From positions 558,001 through 622,000 of the forward strand of contig CP071493.1 of NCBI GenBank assembly GCA_017354895.1: 64,000 nucleotides of DNA. Reading direction: 5' to 3'. Made by a program: the position numbers and the translations under genes. Shown piece by piece: positions 55,540-64,000 of this stretch. The DNA comes from Podospora comata (Eukaryota; Ascomycota; Sordariomycetes; Sordariales; Podosporaceae). The notes under the pieces are model-generated. The model did not search any database and was not told the DNA's origin. It saw only the letters and a list, made by a program, of their open reading frames with translations. Position 1 is the first letter of the stretch, and every line of letters begins with the position of its first letter.

Positions 55540-58500
55540 ATGTCGAGGATCGAGAAGCTGTCGATCTTGGGCGTGCGCTCATTCAGTCCCCATGAGCAGC
55601 AGGCCATCGCTTTTAACACACCGCTCACCCTGATTGTCGGGTACAATGGTTCGGGCAAGACGGTGGGTCTCTGCGTTGCCCTTATTCCGTGCCAACAACA
55701 TGGCATCGATGCTGATGATGTGTTTTAGACTGTGATCGAATGCCTCAAATATGCCACCACGGGTGAGCTCCCGCCCAACAGTAAAGGCGGTGCCTTTATC
55801 CATGAGCCTGAGCTGGAAGGCGAAAAGGATGTGCGCGCCCAGGTCAAGGTGTCGTTCAGATCAACCATAGGAGAGCAGTATGTCTTGACTCGCAATGTGC
55901 AATTGACAGTCAAAAAGACCACAAGATCGATGAAGACGCTGGAAGGCAGTCTTCTTCTGAGGGGTCAGGCTGGAGGAAAAGCCTCGGACCGTCATGTCAT
56001 TTCCACCAGAGTAATGGAGCTGGACAAGTTGGTCCCAGAGAAGCTTGGTGTTTCGCCAGCCGTGCTTGAGGCCGTCATTTTCTGCCACCAGGATGAGTCC
56101 ATGTGGCCCATGAGCGAACCCTCGGCTCTAAAGAAGCGGTTCGATGAAATCTTCGAGGCCATGAAATACACCAAGGTAATCGACAATCTCAAAGTGCTCC
56201 GCAAGAGAAAGGGAGAAGAGCTGCGAGAATTGAAAATTCAAGAGACGCAAGACAAGGTCAACAAGGAGAGAGCCGACAAGGTTGGCAGGCTCATAATACA
56301 AATGAGCCAGGAGATTGAAGAAGCGCAGACAAAATGCAGCGATATCCTCAAGCAAATGGGAGCCAAGGCCAAGGAAATCAAGGACAAGCACGAACAGGCC
56401 AACAGTTTCTTGAAGATTGTGAACGACCTGCAAAACAAGACCGAGAAGCTCGAATACAAGAGCGAAGCTATCAGGGAACTACGGAGCCGTATCGAAGAAC
56501 TGCCGGATAGTGATGATGTACTGCGGAACACTCTGGCTGAGTATGCGCAGACAATAGAGAGGACTGTGGCCGACAGGGATAGGAAGCAGGCACAGCAACA
56601 GGAGCTCCAAGCGGATCTAAAGCAGTCTCGGGACAGGCATACGGCCAAAGTTGCCGAACAGGGCAAACATCAATCCGATAAGGACAAGTATGAGCGTCAA
56701 CTGGCCACAAGAGATCGAATGGTTCACGAGGCGGCCGAGCGCCACGAGATTCGCGGCTACGATGGAGACCTGGACGGTGATCTGATCGAGTCTTTTTACG
56801 AACGTATCCAGAAGGCCCTCAACGACAAAAAGCGCGAGCTGGAGCGGCTCCAAAAGAGCAATGCTGAAGAACTGGACAAGAAGAGCTCTGTCATTGCTGA
56901 GCTTGAAGGCCGGAAACAATCACTGAACCGGGATCGGGCCTCAGCAAAACAACGCATCATGGCCATTGGGAGGGAGTCGGCTACCGTTCAAGGCGAACTT
57001 GGTTCTCTCGACGTGGACGAGGGCTCTGAGGCTGCTCTTCGCGCAGAAATGAAAGAAGTCGAGGCAAGGATTGAGGCAGCAAAGGCCGACGAACAATCTG
57101 CGGACCTCGACGACCAGATCAAAAAAGTCCAGGATGAGATCTGGCAACTGGAAACTCAAGCTGCCAAGCTCGGGCGGGAACTGGTTGAATGCACCAGACT
57201 GGCGTCTGAGCGTGCACAGCTTGATCTGCGCAAGAAGCAGCTGACTGACCGACGGCGCGATCTTGATATTCTCAAGAATACCTGGTCTGAGCAGCTGTCG
57301 GCGCTTCTGGGCGCAAACTGGACACCGGACACTATCGAAGCTGAATTTCAGAGCGCCTTGAGAAAGCAGGACGGTGTTGTTGCCGAAGCCAGAAAACAGA
57401 AAGACGCCACGCAGCAAGAACTCAAGCAGGTCGAGTACAAGCTGTCCACCACTCGGGACCGGCACACCAAGCTTTTAACAGAGATGAAGAGCTGCCAACG
57501 TGACGTTTTGAAAGCACTACGTGCCACCAGGGACGAGAACGACCCTGAGCACCCCCCTATCAACAACTACGAGGCGCAGACAAAGCACGTAGAGACGGAG
57601 CTTGCCCAGATCGAGTCCGATCTCAAGTTGACTGAAGAGATGAAGACCTACTACACCAAGGTCAAGACAGTTGCCGAAAAGCACAACAAGTGCAACCTTT
57701 GCGACCGAGATTTCCACAACCAGGAAGACGTAAAGAGGAGGGTCTTCAACAAGATTGCCAAGGCACTTGGCGATGAAGTGAAGCAGGAGTTGGAGGCGGA
57801 CAAGGCAGATTTCGCTACTCGTTTGAGGCAGTTGAAAGCTGTGCGTGCCCAGTATGATACCTATGGACGTCTCGAAAAGGAGGTGCCTACCCTGTCCGCG
57901 GAGCTCAATGTCTGCACAACTCAAAAGGAAGACCTGGTGCGGCGGCTGGAGGACAAGGACCTCGCCTTTGGCAAGGCGGAAGAGCAACGACGGGAGATGG
58001 ACTCTCTCAGCAAGAATGTTTTGAAGATTTCTCAAAATCACAAAGACATCCAGGAAGCCGAGAGGCAGGTTGAGCGGTCGCAGCAATCTTCAAGCGTGAC
58101 CACTCGCAGTCCCGATGAAATCAACGAGGAGCAGACCAGCTGTGCGGAGCAGACTCGTGTCGCCCAGACCAGACTCAACAAGCTCACTGTCGAGAGACAG
58201 CGACTCAAGGATTTGGCTTCGCAGCTCGAGGTGGAGAGGCTTGAGTTGAGACACAAGATAGCCACTGCGGCCCAGCAACTTGAGCGGAAGAAGAGTCTTC
58301 AAGACCAAATTCGTCGGTTCAAGGAGGAACAAGCACAGCTCCGCGAGTCGGTTCAGACTGCTGACAATGATCTGGAAACCCTCGAGCCCGAGATGGCCAC
58401 CGCACGCTCTGCCCTTGACGAAGTGCGGCAACACGGTCGGGCCAAGGAGCAAAAGGTCACAGAGAAGCGCGATGCTATCGGGGGCACTGTCAGTGAGCTC

Positions 58501-59568
58501 AGGATGATTAACGGTGAAATCCAAGAGTATCTCGAGCGTGGCGGCCCCTCGAATCTAGCTTCCAACCAGCGCGCCATTACCACGCTGGAGGCAACTATTG
58601 CCAGCATTGAGGCTGAGATGAAGGATTTGACCGTGCAGATCAACAAGCTGAATAAGGAGATTGACAACAGCGACGCCAAAAAGAGAAACATCTCCGACAA
58701 TCTCACCTACCGCAAGAACCTCCGCGAGCGTGTCGCTCTTCAACAGGAGATTGAGGAGCTCAAATCCCGCAAAGCCGAGGAAGACTACCAGCGTCTCAGC
58801 CTCGAGGCGCGCATCCTCGAAGATCAACGAGGCCTGTTGACGGCGGAGCGGGAACGGTTGATGGGCAACGTGGCGTCGAAGGACGACCAGCTGAGCCGGC
58901 TGCAAGAAGAATACGATCTCGACCTCAAGGGCGCCAAGGCCAAATACAAGGAATCGCACATCAAGGTTGAGACAACCAAGGCGGCTATTGACGACCTTGG
59001 CCGGGGCACCATGGCTCTCGACCATGCCATTATGCAATTCCACTCTCTCAAGATGGAGGAGATCAACCGCATCATCGGCGAGCTCTGGAGGGAGACATAC
59101 CAAGGCACAGACATTGACACGATCCAGATCCGGTCCGACGTAGAGTCGGGTGCCGGTTCGGGAGGCGGCGGCAAGCGCAACTACAACTATCGGGTTTCGA
59201 TGGTCAAGGGCGACACGGAGATGGACATGCGCGGGCGGTGCTCGGCAGGCCAAAAGGTGCTAGCGAGCATCATCATCCGGCTGGCGCTGGCCGAGTCGTT
59301 TGGCGTCAACTGCGGCCTGATCGCGCTGGACGAGCCGACGACCAACCTCGACAGCGACAACATCCGCAGCCTGGCGAGCAGCCTGCACAGGATCATCAAG
59401 GCGAGGCAGTCGCAGGGGAACCTGCAGCTGATTGTGATCACCCACGACGAGGAGTTTTTGAAGCACATGCGGTGCCAGGACTTTTGCGACACGTTTTACC
59501 GGGTGGAGCGCAACGCGAGGCAGAACAGTGTTATTCGGGTGGAAAACATCACGAGGATCTCCGAGTAA
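55540..59568 (+). CDS. rad50: RAD50, ATPase of the MRN/MRX double-strand-break repair complex, two exons
   Basis: Exons are 55540-55662 and 55729-59568. The 66-nt intron (GTGGGT...TTTAG, branch GCTGATG) falls just after Walker A, GYNGSGKT (residues 34-41). The protein has 1320 residues, typical for RAD50. Long coiled-coil arms occupy about 180-690 and 710-1140, separated by the zinc hook CNLC (Cys696, Cys699). The C-terminal half of the ABC ATPase has [20 protein letters not shown] (signature near 1212), [12 protein letters not shown] (Walker B, Asp1242/Glu1243) and a conserved His at THDEEF. With Mre11 and Nbs1/Xrs2 it binds and tethers DNA ends, starts resection, activates Tel1/ATM and maintains telomeres. 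Both halves and the hook are intact. It is transcribed away from wc-2, and the neighbouring gene downstream converges on it. Confidence 0.97.
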
Positions 59569-60202
59569 GAAAGGGTAGACAGTATGTATATGTTGATGAG
59601 GTATTAATTAGCAAATGGAGGGTCTGGGAGTTGATCACGGTAATGTGTGTCTTTAGCTGAACAGGGACAGGTGATTGCGGAAAAAGGAGGGGATAATATG
59701 GGAGATCAACGCTCGGCCGAGGTACATTGTGAGGCAGCCCGCATTATATGACTGGATGGGGTGATGCTCGAAATTGTTAGAGGGTACGAAGCACGACTTG
59801 TATTGGGGGTTAGAATGCCGAATTTACGGCAGGCAAGAGGATGCGGTGACGCCTTGGGGTTTTTGAAGGACTCAACAGCAATCCAGTTAATGTTGCCCTG
59901 CAGGTCACTCGGGTAAACGCAGGCCAGCAGTGAAGTGTATATCTGAGCCTCTACTGCTAATATTACTCTTTTGCAATCTGGTTTCTATAATCTTGATCAG
60001 CATTGGCTCTTGAACATGCATCAGACAGACCTACCATGGCGTAACCGCCTCAGGATGCCGACTGTGTTTTTGCCCTCCGTCTCTTGGTCTACATCTCTCG
60101 ACTCAAGACAGGCAGTAAACACATCGGCTTTCTATAGAGCAGAGCTTACAGCTTGTCTCCATCTTCCCTTCTTGTCCTGTAAAACTGCTTGGGAAGTCCC
60201 TT
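59569..60202. other. Convergent 3' region of rad50 and Y14
   Basis: The two genes end towards each other across 634 bp. DNA is mixed and T-rich near 60060. Nothing else is supported. Confidence 0.45.
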
Positions 60203-60831
60203 CTACAAGTCCTCCTCATCATCATCCCTCCTCCTGTTGTTATCATCCCTCACCCCCGGACTCCTCGACCTAGACCTCCCACTCCTCTGTCCCCTATTAT
60301 CCCTCCCCCTACCACCACCTCCTCCAGCAGATCTCCCACCTCCTCTAATCTCCCCATTATGGCCCTGCTGGTTGTTCCCCTTCCCAGGAGGCGGCCTCAC
60401 AAACGCAAAGTCAACTTGCACATTCTGGTCCAAGAGGGGCGTGTTGTGCGCCCCGTCGATGGCGGCTCTTGCTTCCTCAATGGTGGAGTATTCGATCAAG
60501 GCGTAGCCCTGTTTCTGTCAGCCAACCTTTTGAGAAAAGGGGGGGAGGATACCTTGACATAACCCGTCCGTCTGTCCAGGTTGAGATGCAGGTTCCTAAT
60601 CTCGCCGTACTCCCCAAACATGTCGTGGATGGCCTCCTCGTCGGCCTCCTCGTGCACGTTGGTCACCATGATGATCCAGCCTTCGATCGAGCGGACGGCC
60701 GTGGCGCGGGTGTGCGTTTGCATGGCTGAGGTGTTGGCGTAGGTTGAGGTGGTTGTTGTTGTTGTTGTGGCGGGTTGTTCTTGCTGGGGCTCGTCCAGCT
60801 CCATTGTGTCGTTGTTGTCGGCCGTGGACAT
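60203..60831 (-). CDS. Y14: Exon-junction-complex RNA-binding protein Y14 (RBM8A), two exons
   Basis: Exons are 60831-60553 and 60508-60203, joined across a very short 44-nt intron (GTATCC...ACAG, branch GGCTGACA). The product is 194 residues. The N-terminus is acidic and Thr-rich ([19 protein letters not shown]). A single RRM follows with RNP2 WIIMVTNVH and RNP1 split by the intron as GYVK|GYALIEY. The motifs FVRPPPGK and TRTH-type sequences fit Y14/tsunagi. The C-terminus is Gly/Arg-rich with an RS-like [23 protein letters not shown]14 pairs with Mago and, with eIF4A3, marks spliced junctions, influencing mRNA export, localisation and nonsense-mediated decay. Confidence 0.93.
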
Positions 60832-61351
60832 TTTAATTGCTTTATTTCGTGTCTTGGGAAATAATAAGATTGTTTGGTTGCTGCGTACGAAGCCGAGATG
60901 TTTGTTTGTTCTTCTCGGGCGGTGGTGGGATATCGTCGGGTCGTAAAAACAAAACAAAGTCGCCGGTTGGGATAATTGGGAATATTCGCGGGGAGTTGGC
61001 AGTCGGTCGCGAGAAATGGGTGTGGGGCTGGTTGGGTAGTGGACAGTCGTCAGAACAGAGTCGTCAAGGTTCCTGCGGTCCTAACCCCAACCCCAACCCT
61101 GCTTCTGTTGACACACCTTAACAGCCCCGTACGCATTTCCTAAACAGCAGGCACTCATGGAAATGGTTCAGTTTATGTTGATATAGTTCAATGACTACTC
61201 CGTTCCACAGCCCTCTACACAATTACATTACACCCCCTTCCCAACTCATCAATACCACAACGTCGCAACTCCCCCCCAAAAAAAAAAAAAAAGAAAAAAA
61301 AACTTGAATCCCCTTTCCCAACTGACAACATCACACCCCCCCAGCCCCAAA
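60832..61351. other. Intergenic region upstream of Y14
   Basis: This holds the Y14 promoter and leader and the 3' region of the AT-hook protein gene at 61352. The only distinctive string is the TTGGGG-like motif at 61081-61100. Poly-A/poly-C runs occur at 61267-61300. Confidence 0.45.
61081..61100 (-). repeat. Telomere-like TTGGGG repeat
   Basis: On the minus strand the 20 bp read AGGGTTGGGGTTGGGGTTAG: two TTGGGG units flanked by TTAG and AGGG. It lies about 250 bp upstream of the Y14 start codon. Too short to be a telomere remnant on its own; a telobox-like factor site is possible. Confidence 0.55.
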
Positions 61352-63935
61352 TCAAATCCCCCCCGGAAACAAATGAACATTAAACATCGGCGCACCCCCT
61401 CCATTGCCCTCGACATGCTCCAGATACGTCTCCAACTCCGTGTCATCCGTCACCGGCAACGGCAGCTCCCCCCCACTCCCGTCCTTGACAATCCCCTCAA
61501 TCTTGTAGCACATCGCTCCCGGAGTCTTGGCCACGGCCGCCGCCTTCAGGTCGCTGTACTTGCGTGATGACAGTAGATGAATCCACTGCGGCCTCATCCC
61601 CGGGAACAATCCCCTGATTGCGCTGTGCAGTCGGAAGTAAACCGGGAAGGTACCCTTGGTCAGGGGTGGCGCTGGTGGTGGTGCTGTCATTTGTGGCTGG
61701 GGTTGCTGGATGGGTGTTGCTATCCGGGGCTGTTGTTGAACTGGTGTGGCCGTTTGAGCTCTTGGCTGTTGAGCAGCCATCTGAGCTTGTTGCTGCTGCT
61801 GCGGCGGCGCAGGCGCCCGCACCTCTTGCACTTCATCATCTGTATATGATTCCGGTGGGTCGTCGGGAACATAGTCATCACCATAACCCAGCTGAGAATC
61901 CATCAATGCCTGGTCGTTATCCTTTGGTGAAGGCTCTGCATTCGCGCGCGGAGCAAAATGTACTTGTGTATGCGTCTGTACCTCAAATTGTTTCGAAGGG
62001 CGGCCTCGGCGATTCTTCGCAGGAAGCCTGAGACCGGGTACCATGTTCGGGTCTTCTGGTGCTTGTGCCGGCGCGGGTGCTGGCGCGGGCACAGCATTCT
62101 TTCGTGACCCCCGTGGCCTGGGAGCAGGAGCTGCAGCCGGAGCTCCTGGTACAGAAGGAGCAACAACAGATGCAGCAGCCGGTGTTGATACAGGAGTCTC
62201 AGAAACAACAGCTCCCCCAATAGGCCAATCCTGACCCTGATTCATACCTGGCTGCAAAGGCGCATCCGCATTCGAAGAAGCTGCCTCATTCTCAGGATGC
62301 TCAACGCTAGGAACAACCTTCTTAGGTCTACCCCTTTTCTTCGGGACCTTGGGCTCCTTGGGAGGCTTGGGAGGCTTCGGTGGCTTCGGCTTCTTTGTCG
62401 GTTCAGGGGTGGGACTCCTCGGCCGCAGAGGATCGATACCCCGTTTGTGAACATCAGCGTGATATCTCCGTTCCGCATCACGACCAAGCGCAATGACCGC
62501 CTTGACCTTGCGGGCATGTTCAGGGTCCTCCTGATTAGTCCATGCCTCCTTCAACACCTCATTCGCGTCGATCCACCTCTGCCTGAGCTCCCGAAACCTT
62601 TCGATGCCTTCCTCAAGAACAGGACCGAACCGCTCCACCGCCAAAATGTTGTACAGCTGGGCACGAATCTCTCTCCCCGCATCCGGGTCTAGCCCGAGAA
62701 GCCTCTTGGCCTCGGCAACAGAAACCTTGGTCTGTGTGATCCGGACGCGCTTGGTGATGTCGTTGCAGATAATTTCAACAGCTAACTTCTTCTGCTCAAT
62801 GTTCTCCTGGTCCCACATGGCCGCGCGCAGATGCAAGCTCTCCCTAATCAGCCGGTCTTTGAACTGCTTCCAGCGCTCGGGACCCATGAGCGTTTTCTTG
62901 ATAACTCCATGGCTCATGCAAATATTGTAAAACTTCTCTCTTATACCCAGGTATGCCGCCTTGTCGAGCTGGAGGATCTCTTTGGCTTCTGTAAGCGTTG
63001 TCTCGGACGGATAGCGAGGGGGGCCTGCAGGATCAGGGGGGAGAAAGCCATATTGTTTTGTGTGGCGCCTGCGTTTCTTCGTCCGCCACAGCTCTTCCGC
63101 TTCCGCTTCGATTTGTCGTTTTCTTTGCTCCCTCCTGGCAGCAAGCTCTGCTTCGTCAGGCGGTTGAGAACCAGTTTGCCGAGGCTCTAGTTGTTGACTC
63201 TGGTCTTGCTGTTGTTGTGATTGCTCAGGCTGGGACGGAAACGAGGACCCTTGCTGCTGGTTCTCCCAGCCAGCAGCAGTCGATAATGTAGGAGTAGTTG
63301 GTACAGGAGGAGCATATCCCAACGGGTAGTTGTCATCCCACTGACGCATTCCACCGCGGTAGGGCTGGTTCGAGACTGTATTCCAGTGATCATGATAGGC
63401 CCCAGCAGTAGTGTTGGTCTGAGAAGATTCGCCATAGCCACTCGCCGGAGCGCTATTCAGGCTGTTGGTGTGCTCTTGAACTCGCTGCAGTTGCTGTTCA
63501 ACCTCACCAGGCCCGTCCTCCTCACCCTCCTCATCCTCATCTTCATCACTGTCACCAGACTCGCCATCACCACTGCTGTTGCTCTCGCCACCATCATCAT
63601 CCTCTTCCCTCTCCACACTAGCACTCTGACTCTGACCCTCCTTCTGACCTGCCTTCTGCTTCATCATCTCCCTCTGCTTCCTCGCCAATGTCCGCTTCGG
63701 GTTTCCATACCCACCAGCCATCTTCAAAACCATGCCAAACCTTCTCCTAATCCTCGTGATGACAGCCTTGTCAGTCTCAAACCCCTCCTCCCTGGTGATG
63801 CGAAGAATGTCGTCGCCGCCATAGTTCTGTGCCCACAGCTCTCTGACCCGGGCTTGCAGCTTCTCGTCTTTTAGAATCGGATTGAACTTTTTTTCAAAAC
63901 CCCACTCGTGGAATTTCTTAAAGTAAGCAGCGGGA
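61352..63935 (-). CDS. Large AT-hook nuclear-type protein, 5' end beyond the window
   Basis: The minus-strand frame is open from the stop at 61352 up to a splice acceptor (TACCAG at 63936). The ATG at 63733 is therefore not the true start, and the visible part encodes about 860 residues. Upstream of that ATG it reads AAYFKKFHEWGFEKKFNPIL..., a helical block resembling the end of fungal Clr5-type DNA-binding domains, though I am not sure of the family. An acidic Ser/Asp/Glu stretch follows, then Gln-rich DNA. Two similar ~50-residue blocks follow, TLTEAKEILQLDK... and SVAEAKRLLGLDP..., an internal duplication. AT-hook cores RGRPKK and RGRPSK follow. The C-terminal ~100 residues (FPVYFRLHSAI...) look globular, perhaps a PB1-like fold. 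The likely role is chromatin or transcription; not proven. Confidence 0.75.
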
Positions 63936-64000
63936 CTGGTAGAGGGTTAGAAAACATGATGGCCAGTTTCGCGAGTAGGGAGTGAGTGAGTGAGTGAGAT
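63936..64000 (-). other. Intron of the AT-hook protein gene running off the right edge
   Basis: The minus strand shows TTTCTAACCC as a branch site and CTACCAG as acceptor at 63936, preceded by a CACT/CTCA tetranucleotide repeat at about 63975-64000. The donor and upstream exon are not in the window. Confidence 0.55.

Overview
The window is nuclear DNA from a filamentous ascomycete, most likely a member of the Sordariales. Genes carry short spliceosomal introns, mostly 44-84 nt, with GT...AG ends and clear CTAAC/CTGAC branch sites. Coding sequence is GC-rich and untranslated leaders are pyrimidine-rich. The window encodes a White Collar-2 photoreceptor partner of 530 residues, a Gwt1 protein and a Kin4-type kinase. 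No species is claimed. There are no rRNA, tRNA or CRISPR features and no bacterial-type operons.

Left part (1-13 kb). A polytopic Golgi-type membrane protein (UPF0658 family, + strand) is followed by a mitochondrial D-lactate dehydrogenase (cytochrome) gene (- strand, four exons). Next comes a possible 34-residue microprotein gene with a TATA box and a 5'-UTR intron, then an amidase-signature enzyme (- strand). A 552-bp AT-rich element with about 50-bp terminal inverted repeats and ACAC flanks sits upstream of the amidase. A serine-rich protein of unknown function (- strand) closes this part.

Centre (13-46 kb). Two stretches of about 11 kb and 10.5 kb show no convincing gene apart from one family-2 glycosyltransferase between them (polysaccharide synthase, cps-1 type). 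To their right lie a P-loop NTPase/kinase-like protein, a protein of unknown function with a BTB-like tail, and, diverging from it, the GPI inositol acyltransferase GWT1. This region also holds several simple repeats, two weak small-ORF candidates and recurrent CCTA-type motifs.

Right part (46-64 kb). This part is gene-dense: a CAMKL/Kin4-type kinase with a polyglutamine tract (+), white collar-2 (-), rad50 (+, sharing a divergent 1.6-kb promoter region with wc-2), the exon-junction protein Y14/RBM8A (-), and a large AT-hook nuclear-type protein (-) whose 5' end lies beyond the right edge.

The genes are housekeeping and regulatory functions: cell wall and GPI anchors, DNA repair, blue-light and clock signalling, RNA processing, and lactate and amide metabolism. 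There is no sign of a secondary-metabolite cluster or other co-regulated pathway. The most unusual items are the small inverted-repeat element, the microprotein gene, a possible Cys-rich small ORF, the long repeat-bearing first intron of wc-2, and the tandem internal duplication in the right-edge protein.
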